This document shows, piece after piece, positions 26,159 through 34,075 of a stretch of DNA of 64,000 nt. The first letter of the stretch is position 1, and each line of letters opens with the position of its first letter. The DNA is from Terrimesophilobacter sp964651535 (lineage in GTDB: Bacteria; Actinomycetota; Actinomycetes; Actinomycetales; Microbacteriaceae): NCBI GenBank assembly GCA_964651535.1, contig CAZYYE010000001.1, positions 62,001 to 126,000 of the forward strand, read 5' to 3'. The translations under genes were made by a program, and so were the position numbers. A model generated the notes under the pieces. It was not told the DNA's origin, ran no database searches, and worked only from the letters and a program-made list of their open reading frames with translations.

Positions 26159-26665
26159 TTACCGCCGGAGCTCGAAGCTCGTCGTGCCGATCCTCACGGG
26201 GGTGTTGAGGGGCACCGGCGTGGGAACGGTGACGCGGACCTCGTCCAGGTAGGTTCCGTTCGTGGAATCGAGGTCCTGGATGGCCCACTCATCCCCCCAC
26301 AGCAGCAGCCGGGCATGGTGGGTCGAGGTGTAATCGTCGCGGATGACGAGGCCGCTTTCTGCCGAGCGGCCGATGGTGAGAGGTTCACCCCCGAGGTCGA
26401 TCTCGAGACCTTCCTTCGCGCCCGAGGTGATGACGAGTCGCTTCGCGTTATCGAGGGTCGCTGTGGTCGACTTCGCCGGCGATCGAGGGGCAGATTTCGC
26501 TGGGGTGTCGGTGGGCATTGTCATTTGGGCGGCGGCTTCGGCTGGCAGCCGCTTCACGCGCTGCCCGAAGAGGTCTGTCCTCAGCGCGTACACGACCGCG
26601 AAGATGAATACCCACAGAAGCAGAAGGAATCCGAACCGCAGCGCGAGCAGAGTGAGTTCACTCAT
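26159..26665 (-). CDS. fhaB: FHA-domain protein FhaB (FipA)
   Basis: 168-residue protein with an N-terminal membrane helix (LLALRFGFLLLLWVFIFAVVYAL), a linker and a C-terminal FHA domain that binds phosphothreonine (LTIGRSAESGLVIRDDYTSTHHARL, DLDSTNGTYLDEVRV). In mycobacteria FhaB/FipA joins FtsZ and FtsQ under stress. Its start overlaps fhaA by 4 bases. Confidence 0.94.
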   Translation of the reverse strand: MSELTLLALRFGFLLLLWVFIFAVVYALRTDLFGQRVKRLPAEAAAQMTMPTDTPAKSAPRSPAKSTTATLDNAKRLVITSGAKEGLEIDLGGEPLTIGRSAESGLVIRDDYTSTHHARLLLWGDEWAIQDLDSTNGTYLDEVRVTVPTPVPLNTPVRIGTTSFELRR

Positions 26666-27384
26666 CGGTTTTCACCGCCGTCCTGGTCGACGCGAAGGTC
26701 GGAGAACTGGTCAACCGACGCGGATTGGGCGAGCACTCGGAACACGATACGGGTTCTGCCGAGGGAAATCACGGACTCCGGGGGCAGGGCGGCTTTCGTG
26801 ACTGGGGCGCCGTTGAGCTGCGTGCCGTTCGTGGAACCGAGATCGTTGACCTGGCCGCGCTTGCCGTCCCACAGGATTTCGACGTGTCGGCGGGAGATCC
26901 CGGTGTCGTCGACCGTGATGTCGGCTTCGCTGCCGCGGCCGATGACGGTGTGGGACTTCGTGATGGGGTAGCGCTTGCCGTTGATGTCGAGAATGGGCGT
27001 CCAGGACACTTCGCCCTTTTCGTTGGAAGAGTCGACGCGGACGACCCCTTCCGCAAGGAGAGGGTCCTCGACCAACCGGATGCTGATGCCGCCAGCGAAC
27101 TGGTAGTGCTGTGCTGTGGCGTGCGTCTGGATGAGCTGCGTGAAGTCGTCGATGAGCGCCGGGCCGATCCCCGTCATCCGCTCATAATCTCCCGGGGCAA
27201 GGTGAACCGAGAACTTGTTCGGCACGAGGATGCGGTCGCGTGCGACGACGGCCGCTTTCGTGTCGAGTTCGCGTCGGAGGGCCGCGGTGATTTCCACCGG
27301 CTGGAGTCCACTCTTGAAGGTCCTGGCGAAGGCGACGTTCACGACTCGCTCAAGACCTTTTTCGAACTTGTCCAGCAGGCCCAA
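26662..27384 (-). CDS. fhaA: FHA-domain protein FhaA with DUF3662 domain
   Basis: 240-residue cytoplasmic protein. The N-terminal half is the DUF3662 domain (MGLLDKFEKGLERVVNVAFARTF, then ALRRELDTKAAVVARDRILVPN), and the C-terminal half an FHA domain (TVIGRGSEADITVDDTGISRRHVEI, NDLGSTNGTQLNG). In mycobacteria FhaA binds phosphorylated MviN/CwsA and PknB. It is shorter than mycobacterial FhaA because the long linker between domains is missing. First gene of the leftward growth-control operon; its promoter must lie in the 132-bp spacer before tRNA-Leu. Confidence 0.94.
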   Translation of the reverse strand: MGLLDKFEKGLERVVNVAFARTFKSGLQPVEITAALRRELDTKAAVVARDRILVPNKFSVHLAPGDYERMTGIGPALIDDFTQLIQTHATAQHYQFAGGISIRLVEDPLLAEGVVRVDSSNEKGEVSWTPILDINGKRYPITKSHTVIGRGSEADITVDDTGISRRHVEILWDGKRGQVNDLGSTNGTQLNGAPVTKAALPPESVISLGRTRIVFRVLAQSASVDQFSDLRVDQDGGENR

Positions 27385-27499
27385 GTTTCTCCTCCCTTAC
27401 CCTGTCGATGTTAGCCGTTAGCCTCGTGCTCTCGGCCCTCTGGCCGCCGATATCGCGCGGGTGGGTGCTGAGCGCGGGGCGCACGGCCCCCTGCGCTGT

Positions 27500-27505
27500 G
27501 ATAAT
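27500..27505 (+). promoter_or_regulatory. Candidate -10 box of tRNA-Leu
   Basis: GATAAT, preceded by TGT and followed by CTCACT, ends 11 bases before the mature tRNA. It matches the GATAATCTC before tRNA-Ile at 14417. Confidence 0.4.
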
Positions 27506-27516
27506 CTCACTACGCT

Positions 27517-27600
<84 letters not shown>

Positions 27601-27739
27601 CAACGTGAAATTCGACTCCAGTTGGTTCAAGCTCGAGGTGTTCTTCGCACTCGGGGCTCGCAGTGGTTTGTGCTGGTTGGGAACCACCCAATTCGGGGCC
27701 CGAGACAGGGATCCCCGCGTTGCGCGCATTCGCGACGAC

Positions 27740-27774
27740 GAAGTCCCGCACGCCTGACGGGTGTGCGGGACTTC
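27740..27774. terminator. Strong hairpin, probable bidirectional terminator
   Basis: GAAGTCCCGCAC pairs perfectly with GTGCGGGACTTC (12-bp stem, 27740-27751 with 27763-27774) around an 11-base loop. It lies between tRNA-Leu (rightward) and the end of the HAAS gene (leftward), so it can serve both. There is no T-run. Confidence 0.7.
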
Positions 27775-27782
27775 GCGGTCAC

Positions 27783-28787
27783 TCAGGAGCGAGACGTTGG
27801 CGAATCCGCAGAGCGCTTCAACGGTGTTGCAGAGGTTGCACGTGTCCAGCCGCGGCGAAGTGCCAGTGCGGCGTCGAATGCTGCATAGGCGCCGATGGCG
27901 ATCAGGAGGGCTTTTGCCGTGGTGTCAGCCCCGGCTGAGACGAACACCGGGCCGCCCGCGACCCACCACAGCATGATGCCGAGGGTCAGCATGCCCAGCA
28001 AACCTCGGATGCGGAGCGCGATGAGACTCCAACGACCGGTAAGAAGCACGGAGACGTAGACGGCGAGAATCGCTGCCCACAACAGCAGGATCCAGGGCGC
28101 CCGCCCGCTGAGGAACTCGGGGTCGAGGGCCAGGGCGTCCAGTACCGGCCGTGGCAGTCCGGGCGCCAAGGCCTCCAGTGAGGGGAGCGCAACGAGCACG
28201 CTGACGCCGAGCAAACCAAGTGCCACATAGAGGGCGCCAACCGGTCGGCTGATGAGGTCGCGGTCGATGGCGCGGGGCGGAGTCGGCTTCCACGGAATTT
28301 CGCCCGACTCGCGTCGCCGACCCGCCAGCGCCCCGATAAGCGCGTACACGAAGACCGCGCCCGGCCACCACAGCGCTCCGATCCCGGTGCCAAGCCACCA
28401 CACGGTTAGGCGCCCCCACCATGTGTCAGCGCCGTAATCCCAGCCGACAATGGGCGTGACGCCGAGAAGCGCCGCGGGGAGCGTGATCGCCCAAATCAGG
28501 AATATGCCGCCGAGCGCAATCCATGTGAACCGAGGTGCATCCGAAGCTCGGATGATGGTGAATCCAGCTGGACGGTACCGGTCGGCAGCATCCCTCGGCA
28601 CGCCGAACCCGCTGAGCAACTCCATGGTCATGGGCGCGTCCGCCGGACGGCCAGCGGACGCGGCACGCTCGGCAAGCTCTTCCTGGAGCAGAGACTGGAG
28701 CTCGAGCGCGATGTCATTGCGCTGCCGCCGAGGCAAATGCCGAATGACGTCACCGACGTAGCTGTTGATGATGGCCTTGGGGTCCAT
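27783..28787 (-). CDS. HAAS-domain membrane protein (PadR partner)
   Basis: 334-residue membrane protein. The first roughly 80 residues form a HAAS/DUF1700-like helical signalling domain (MDPKAIINSYVGDVIRHLPRR, ELQSLLQEELAERA, LSGFGVPRDAADRYRP). About seven hydrophobic segments follow, ending with a basic tail. Such proteins are usually encoded directly after a PadR regulator and are thought to respond to it, but their function is unknown. The gene begins 1 base after the PadR stop, a tight two-gene operon. Confidence 0.85.
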   Translation of the reverse strand: MDPKAIINSYVGDVIRHLPRRQRNDIALELQSLLQEELAERAASAGRPADAPMTMELLSGFGVPRDAADRYRPAGFTIIRASDAPRFTWIALGGIFLIWAITLPAALLGVTPIVGWDYGADTWWGRLTVWWLGTGIGALWWPGAVFVYALIGALAGRRRESGEIPWKPTPPRAIDRDLISRPVGALYVALGLLGVSVLVALPSLEALAPGLPRPVLDALALDPEFLSGRAPWILLLWAAILAVYVSVLLTGRWSLIALRIRGLLGMLTLGIMLWWVAGGPVFVSAGADTTAKALLIAIGAYAAFDAALALRRGWTRATSATPLKRSADSPTSRS

Positions 28788-28788
28788 T

Positions 28789-29130
28789 TCAGTCCTCCTC
28801 TTCGAGTAGCCGGTCCATTACCGACGCGAGCGACCCCCAGGCGGTGGTCAGGTCTCGTTGAATCTCGACGCCTTGCGCGCTGAGTTCGTAGTAGCGGCGT
28901 GGCGGGCCGTCGTCGGTCTGCCATTGCGACACGAGCAACCCCTGACCTTCCAGGCGCCGCAGCAGCGGGTAGAGCGTGCCTTCTTCGATGGGCATTCCCC
29001 TTTGCGCGAGAGCCTGGCGCAAGGAGTAGCCGTATTGCTGGGTACGCAGCTGAGAGAGTACAGCGAGCACCAACACGCCCTTTCGGAGGTCCTGCTCCAA
29101 CTTCCCAAGCTGTACGCCTCTATCTACCAT
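28789..29130 (-). CDS. PadR-family transcriptional regulator
   Basis: 113-residue winged-helix regulator from the ATG at 29128-29130; the frame runs 12 codons further, but the PadR core starts soon after VQLGKLEQDLRKGVLVLAVLSQL. Signature segments are YGYSLRQALAQRGMPIEEGTLYPLLRRLEGQGLL and the wing PPRRYYELSAQGVE. The C-terminal helix is short, so this is a PadR-s2 type. It controls itself and the HAAS gene in most characterised cases; a candidate operator overlaps its start codon. Confidence 0.92.
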   Translation of the reverse strand: MVDRGVQLGKLEQDLRKGVLVLAVLSQLRTQQYGYSLRQALAQRGMPIEEGTLYPLLRRLEGQGLLVSQWQTDDGPPRRYYELSAQGVEIQRDLTTAWGSLASVMDRLLEEED

Positions 29131-29146
29131 GTTCCATACACTACAT
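29129..29146. promoter_or_regulatory. Candidate PadR operator, ATGT-N10-ACAT
   Basis: ATGT (29129-29132) and ACAT (29143-29146) are 10 bases apart and overlap the PadR start codon. PadR-family operators are often ATGT/ACAT half-sites with similar spacing. A protein bound here would block both initiation and early elongation. Not proven. Confidence 0.4.
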
Positions 29147-29310
29147 AGAGACACACAGTAATGCAATAGTCACTTTGCGCGGAAGTCACGGTAGGGCTTC
29201 GGAATGTACTGCCGCGACTACGCAACGCAAGAGCGAGTTCCCAAATCGAGCGCCAACTGGTTCGCGCAAGTGACGAGAGCCCACGGGATCGACTGATTCC
29301 GTCACTGACG

Positions 29311-29352
29311 ACAAGGGCGCACGCGACGGCCGCAGTGCGCCCTTGTTCTTTT
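29311..29352 (+). terminator. Rho-independent terminator in + orientation with no + gene upstream
   Basis: ACAAGGGCGCAC pairs perfectly with GTGCGCCCTTGT (29311-29322 with 29335-29346), followed on the + strand by TTCTTTTG. It can also end leftward transcription from the lipoprotein gene, but on that strand no T-run follows. The 29131-29310 stretch upstream on the + strand holds no convincing gene. Confidence 0.75.
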
Positions 29353-29407
29353 GTGTGATGGTGTGTGACTCGAGGAGCGTCCCCTCCTCACAAGCGAAAC
29401 GCTGCCG

Positions 29408-30019
29408 CTATCCGGCCGGCTCGAATTCGATGGTTGCCGTGCCCGTCCCGGCGCTCTGGGTCTCAAGAATGAGATTGCCGCCCGTGCACTGGTATCCGAC
29501 AAACGCCCCAGCACCGGTCAGGTCGATGCCCAGTTCCTCCGTAGTGAAGGTGATGCCGCTGACGGTGGCTGATCCGGCGAGGTCGCTTGAATCAATCGAC
29601 GTGGACATGATGCCGCCCGGCGACGTTTCATAGGTGCCCGCGACGCCGCCGGTAATGAGCGTCAGCGCATCCTGATCGGCAATAGTCATGGAGACGGTAA
29701 TCTCCCGCGTGGTGTAAATGAAGTCCGTCTCGGAGAACGACAGCAGGATCTCGCCAAGCACTGAGTTCACAGTGACCCCTTCGTCGGGGAGGAAGGCGCT
29801 ATACCAACCTTCCAGGCCCGATTCGGTTGCCACCCAATCGCCGATCAGACACCCGGCGCCATCAGAATCCCCCTCGGTCACGGAATCCTCGTCGCTAGTA
29901 CCCGGCGAGGAGGGCCCGGGTACTCCAAATCCGCCCGAACAGCCGGTGAGGCTTGTGAGCGAGACCGCGGCGATCACGATCGCGAGGACGGTGCTGGTTC
30001 GTGATGGTGCCGGTGACAT
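29408..30019 (-). CDS. Hypothetical lipoprotein
   Basis: 203-residue secreted lipoprotein. A hydrophobic signal peptide ends in the lipobox LTGC with the lipidated Cys27. A Gly/Ser/Asp-rich linker follows (about residues 28-55), then a beta-rich domain with two cysteines (GAGCLIGDW and GYQCTGGNL). AGGAG precedes the ATG. The family was not recognised; the CLIGDW...W pattern resembles small lipocalin-like secreted domains (weak inference). It stands alone between two terminator-like regions and is not part of an obvious operon. Confidence 0.8.
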   Translation of the reverse strand: MSPAPSRTSTVLAIVIAAVSLTSLTGCSGGFGVPGPSSPGTSDEDSVTEGDSDGAGCLIGDWVATESGLEGWYSAFLPDEGVTVNSVLGEILLSFSETDFIYTTREITVSMTIADQDALTLITGGVAGTYETSPGGIMSTSIDSSDLAGSATVSGITFTTEELGIDLTGAGAFVGYQCTGGNLILETQSAGTGTATIEFEPAG

Positions 30020-30108
30020 GTTGAACTCCTTGCCGTTGGTACGGAGTGAGTCTGAGCGTTCCAGTCTTCAGGGGTGGATGCTCGTTGGCAACCCCACCGC
30101 TGCGAATT

Positions 30109-30507
30109 TCACTCCACTTGGTCGTGGTCAGTGTGCCCGAATCGACCGCGCAGCTTCTCCAACTCGCGCCGATCACGTTTCGTGGGCCGGCCCGCGCCAC
30201 GGTCACGCCGCGGCAACACGGCGACGGACTCGCGCGGCGGTGGCGGTGGAGTGAGGTCGATGAAACACTCGGATGCCTGGGCTGCGGAAACCCGCTTCAC
30301 GATGAGGCGCTTCACGGACAGGATGCGGTCGAACCCGGCAATGCGCACGCGCACCTCGTCGCCAACCCGCACGGGTTGCGCCGCCTTCGCGCGATCGCCG
30401 GCGACCCTCACGTGGCCGGCACGGCATCCGGCTGTGGCTGCTGAGCGCGTCTTGTAAACGCGCACCGCCCAGAGCCAGGCATCCACGCGCACGGAGGTCG
30501 GTTCCAC
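30109..30507 (-). CDS. S4-domain RNA-binding protein (Hsp15-like)
   Basis: 132-residue protein with an N-terminal S4 domain (VRVDAWLWAVRVYKTRSAATAGCRAGHVRVAG...VRVGDEV), close in layout to Hsp15/HslR, which binds stalled 50S subunits carrying nascent chains. The C-terminus is basic and proline-rich (PPPPPRESVAVLPRRDRGAGRPTKRDRRELEKLRGRFG), as in actinobacterial homologues. Stands alone, divergent from the polyketide operon. Confidence 0.9.
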   Translation of the reverse strand: MEPTSVRVDAWLWAVRVYKTRSAATAGCRAGHVRVAGDRAKAAQPVRVGDEVRVRIAGFDRILSVKRLIVKRVSAAQASECFIDLTPPPPPRESVAVLPRRDRGAGRPTKRDRRELEKLRGRFGHTDHDQVE

Positions 30508-30555
30508 GCCTCGACTCTACGGGCGATGACCGCGCGGAGGTGCTAGTTTCTGCGA

Positions 30556-31602
30556 ATGACGCGCATAGCGGCGGTCGCCCCGGTGCTTCCCGAATTCGTG
30601 CACACCCAGGCAGAGATCACGCAGGAACTCGCGCACCTTGTCGGATCGGATGCGGGCAAACGCACAGTGCTCGAGCGCCTCCACTCGGCATCCGGCATCG
30701 ACACCCGCCACACCGCACTCCCACTCGAGCAGTACCGTTCCCTCGGATCCTTCGGTGACACAAACGACGTGTTCATTCGCGTGGCGACCGACCTTGCCGA
30801 ACGGGCGCTCACCGATGCGCTCGCCGCAGCAGGTCTGACCGCACTCGACGTGGACTTCATCATGTTCACGTCAGTAACCGGAATGTCCGCGCCATCCATC
30901 GACGCACTCCTCATTCCACGACTAGGACTCCGGCCCGACGTGAAGCGCCTGCCCTCGTTCGGTCTCGGCTGCGTCGCAGGGGCCTCAGGACTCGCACGCG
31001 TGCACGACTACCTTGTCGGACATCCGAACGAGGTGGGAGTGCTCGTAAGCGTCGAACTGTGCTCGCTCACCCTGCAGCGCGCAGACCACACCATGGCGAA
31101 CTTCGTCGCAACCGGCCTATTCGGTGACGGGGCCGCCGCTGTCGTCCTGGTCGGCGACGACCGAGAATCCGAAGGCCCCCGCATCGTTGACACTCGGAGC
31201 GCATTCTTTCCCGGCACGGGAGACATTCTCGGCTGGAACATCACAGCCAACGGGTTCGAGATCATTCTGACCACAGGAATAGCCGAGGTCATCGCGACCT
31301 CGTTCCCCGAAGCCATACGTTCATTCCTTTCCGACAATGACCTCACAATTGCCGACATCGGGTGCTGGCTCGCGCATCCGGGCGGCCCGCGTGTTCTGGA
31401 CGCGTTTGGGTCCGCGCTCGGGCTGCAGCGGGACGCGTTCGAACTCAGCTGGGCGTCGCTCGCGCGCGTCGGGAACCTCTCGTCCTCGTCGGTGTTGCAC
31501 GTGCTTGGGGATGCCGGTGCCCAACCTCGCGGCACGAAAGGCCTGCTTTTCGCGCTGGGGCCCGGAATTGGAGCCGAGTTCGTGCTCCTGGAGTGGCCAT
31601 GA
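30556..31602 (+). CDS. srsA: Type III polyketide synthase, SrsA-like alkylresorcinol synthase
   Basis: 348-residue chalcone-synthase-family enzyme that condenses malonyl units onto an acyl-CoA starter. The catalytic triad is intact: Cys139 (GLGCVAGASGL), His274 (LAHPGGPRVLDAF) and Asn307 (RVGNLSSSSVLHVL). The family end FALGPGIGAEFVLLEW is present. Its TGA overlaps the next start as ATGA. The neighbours, an ICMT-like methyltransferase and an FAD monooxygenase in this order, match the srsABC operon of Streptomyces griseus, which makes methylated alkylresorcinols and quinones. Starter length cannot be read from sequence. Confidence 0.9.
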   Translation: MTRIAAVAPVLPEFVHTQAEITQELAHLVGSDAGKRTVLERLHSASGIDTRHTALPLEQYRSLGSFGDTNDVFIRVATDLAERALTDALAAAGLTALDVDFIMFTSVTGMSAPSIDALLIPRLGLRPDVKRLPSFGLGCVAGASGLARVHDYLVGHPNEVGVLVSVELCSLTLQRADHTMANFVATGLFGDGAAAVVLVGDDRESEGPRIVDTRSAFFPGTGDILGWNITANGFEIILTTGIAEVIATSFPEAIRSFLSDNDLTIADIGCWLAHPGGPRVLDAFGSALGLQRDAFELSWASLARVGNLSSSSVLHVLGDAGAQPRGTKGLLFALGPGIGAEFVLLEWP

Positions 31603-32129
31603 TCGCCTACCTGGTCCTCATCCTCGCAACCGGGGCCGAGCGCGTCGTGGAACTCGTGATCTCCGCGCGAAACGCGAGATCAGCCCTTTCGCAGGGAGGA
31701 ACCGAGTTCGGCAAACGCCACTTTCCATGGATGGTCGCGCTGCACACGGGTCTTCTCCTGGCCTGTCTCGCCGAAGTGTGGTTCGGAAGCCGACCATTCC
31801 TGCCCTGGCTCGGCTGGCCGATGTTGGCGCTCGTGGTGCTGAGCCAGGCGCTTCGCTACTGGTGTATCACCTCGCTCGGACCGCAGTGGAACACCCGCGT
31901 CATCGTCGTGCCTGGCCTGTCCCTCGTAAGACGGGGTCCCTATCGATGGTTGCACCACCCGAACTACGTGGCGGTAGCAATTGAAGGTTTCGCGCTTCCG
32001 CTCGTGCACACCGCGTGGATCACCGCGCTCGCGTTCACCGCCCTCAACGCGGTGCTGCTGCTCGGTTTCCGGATCCCCGTCGAGAATCGCGCGCTCGGCG
32101 CCCTCGCAGCACCCCAGGCCCGCCAATGA
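31599..32129 (+). CDS. srsB: Isoprenylcysteine carboxyl methyltransferase-family protein, SrsB-like
   Basis: 176-residue membrane methyltransferase with four to five hydrophobic segments. The C-terminal SAM-binding region is clear: WNTRVIVVPGLSLVRRGPYRWLHHPNYVAVAIEGFALPL, with the RHPNY-type motif written HHPNY, and an RIPVEN(R)AL end. SrsB of Streptomyces and BpsB (YpbQ) of Bacillus, both ICMT-like, O-methylate polyketide resorcinols or pyrones. It overlaps genes on both sides by 4 bases (ATGA), so it is translationally coupled to the polyketide synthase. Confidence 0.88.
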   Translation: MIAYLVLILATGAERVVELVISARNARSALSQGGTEFGKRHFPWMVALHTGLLLACLAEVWFGSRPFLPWLGWPMLALVVLSQALRYWCITSLGPQWNTRVIVVPGLSLVRRGPYRWLHHPNYVAVAIEGFALPLVHTAWITALAFTALNAVLLLGFRIPVENRALGALAAPQARQ

Positions 32130-33187
32130 TTGACGTGCTCATTGCGGGGGGCGGCCCTATCGGCCTCGCCGCGGGAATCGAGGCCCGCAAGGCAGGCATG
32201 GATGTTGTTGTGGTGGAGCCCCGGAGGGGTCCGGTGGACAAAGCGTGCGGCGAAGGCCTCATGCCTGGGGCAGTGGGCGCTCTCGAACGCCTGGGGGTCA
32301 ACCCTGACGGCCACGATCTCAAGGGAATCAGCTACCAATCGCGTGGCCTTCGCGTCGATCACTCATTCCGTCACGGCGCGGGCCGGGGAGTGCGCAGGAC
32401 CGTGCTGCACGCTGCACTTGCAGAGCATGCCGCCGATGTCGGAGTGGAAACCGTCCACCAGCGGGTTGTCGCCGTCCGCCAGAACGCCGACGCCGTCACC
32501 GCGCGCCTCACTGACGGAACGAGGGTTCGGTCCGCTTGGCTGCTGGGCTGCGACGGACTGCACTCGCAGGTTCGCGACTTGGTGGAGCTCGGCACGAATA
32601 CCCGTGAAGCGAAGGAGCGAGGCACCGCGAGGCGGGGGCAACGGCGATTCGGTCTGAACCGGCACTTTGCGCTGCCGCCGTGGAGTGATTTCGTCGAGGT
32701 GCACTGGACCCAGACCGCGGAGCTGTATGTCACGCCAGTGAGTGCGAACGAAGTCGGGGTCGCAGTTCTCGGCCCCCGGCACACCAACTACGTTGATGCG
32801 CTGCGGATGGTTCCAGCGCTCGCGGAGCGGCTGGAGCACGCGGAGTCCAGCACAAGCGTTCTCGGTGCCGGCCCGTTGCGGCAACCTACACGCGCACGCG
32901 TTGCGCAGCGGGTGCTACTTGTCGGAGACGCCTCCGGGTATGTCGACGCCATCACCGGCGAAGGCATCCGGGTGGGCCTTGCGCAGGCGCGGGCAGCGAT
33001 CGGCTGCATCATCGCGGGAGAGCCTGCGCGATACGAGCACGAGTGGCGGAAGGCGACGCGCGACTACCGGATACTCACGTCAGGACTTGTCGCTCTCGGC
33101 GCGTCACCCTTGAGACGGTTCATCGTCCCCGCCGCGAGTTCACTTCCGGGCGTCTACGGTGCGATCGTCGAGCGACTCTCCCGATGA
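32126..33187 (+). CDS. srsC: FAD-dependent monooxygenase, SrsC-like
   Basis: 353-residue flavoprotein. It has an N-terminal dinucleotide fold (VLIAGGGPIGLAAGIEARKAG), a middle DG motif (LLGCDGLHSQVRDLV) and a C-terminal FAD motif (VLLVGDASGYVDAITGEGIRVGLAQA). The CGEGLMP segment (residues 37-43) also occurs in geranylgeranyl-reductase-like flavoproteins. In S. griseus SrsC hydroxylates the alkylresorcinol ring, giving quinones. The start overlaps srsB by 4 bases and the 3' end overlaps the convergent transporter gene by 48 bases. Confidence 0.88.
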   Translation: MIDVLIAGGGPIGLAAGIEARKAGMDVVVVEPRRGPVDKACGEGLMPGAVGALERLGVNPDGHDLKGISYQSRGLRVDHSFRHGAGRGVRRTVLHAALAEHAADVGVETVHQRVVAVRQNADAVTARLTDGTRVRSAWLLGCDGLHSQVRDLVELGTNTREAKERGTARRGQRRFGLNRHFALPPWSDFVEVHWTQTAELYVTPVSANEVGVAVLGPRHTNYVDALRMVPALAERLEHAESSTSVLGAGPLRQPTRARVAQRVLLVGDASGYVDAITGEGIRVGLAQARAAIGCIIAGEPARYEHEWRKATRDYRILTSGLVALGASPLRRFIVPAASSLPGVYGAIVERLSR

Positions 33188-34048
33188 TGCGGGTCCGCGG
33201 CCGCGGATTGCGAAACCGAACGCGGCCGCGACAAAGAACATGAGCACGCCGTAGACCGCTGCGGGCAGAGAGAGTTCGAGGCTGCCAAGAACGGTCTGCG
33301 CGATCACGATCGCGAGCGTGGCATTGTGAATCCCGATTTCGAACGCGCTCGCGACCGCTTGCGCCCGCCCGACCCGGAACAATTGCGGCACCCAGTAGCC
33401 GACGCTCAGGCTCACGAGGCAGAACAGCACGGTGATGATCGCGAGGGCCGCGAAATTGGCCACGAGAATCTCGATGTTCGAGTACACCGCCCCTGCGATG
33501 ACGACGACGAGAATCACAACCGACGTGATCCGCACGGGCTTGTCCATGGCATCCGCGAAACGCGGTTTCCACCACCGCACCAGCATCCCGAAACCCACGG
33601 GCAGCAGAACGATCGCGAAGACTTCGACGACCTTGTCCAGTTGCAGCCCGAGAGACATGTCGCCCGGCATGAAAAACGCGATCGACAGATTCGCGATGAT
33701 CGGCAAGGTTACGACGGCGATCACCGAGTTGATGGCAGTGAGGCTGATGTTGAGAGCCACATCCCCGCGGAACAGGTGGCTGTAAAGGTTCGCTGTCGTT
33801 CCACCGGGCGAGGCTGCGAGCAGCATCATCCCGACCGCGAGCACGGGCGGAAGGTTGAACGCGAGCACGAGGCCGAAACAAATGGCGGGCAGGAGAACCA
33901 GCTGGCACGCGAGCGCGATGAACACCGCCTTCGGATGCTTGCCGACCCTGGCGAAGTCGCCAACCGTGAGCGAAAGGCCGAGCCCGAACATGATGATTCC
34001 GAGGGCGACCGGTAGTCCGATGGTGGTCAACGCTGATCCCATGGCCAT
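33140..34048 (-). CDS. Bile acid:sodium symporter-family (BASS) transporter
   Basis: 302-residue membrane protein with about nine to ten helices. BASS signatures are AASPGGTTANLYSHLFRGDVALNISLTAINSVIAVVTLP (sodium-site region) and the crossover-like FEIGIHNATLAIVIA. Members carry organic anions, but the substrate here is unknown. Initiation may be at 34048 or two codons later. The last 16 codons lie antisense to the end of the FAD monooxygenase gene. Confidence 0.9.
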   Translation of the reverse strand: MAMGSALTTIGLPVALGIIMFGLGLSLTVGDFARVGKHPKAVFIALACQLVLLPAICFGLVLAFNLPPVLAVGMMLLAASPGGTTANLYSHLFRGDVALNISLTAINSVIAVVTLPIIANLSIAFFMPGDMSLGLQLDKVVEVFAIVLLPVGFGMLVRWWKPRFADAMDKPVRITSVVILVVVIAGAVYSNIEILVANFAALAIITVLFCLVSLSVGYWVPQLFRVGRAQAVASAFEIGIHNATLAIVIAQTVLGSLELSLPAAVYGVLMFFVAAAFGFAIRGRGPASSGESLDDRTVDARK

Positions 34049-34075
34049 ACCCTAATGGCTCGGCTGCTGGCACCG

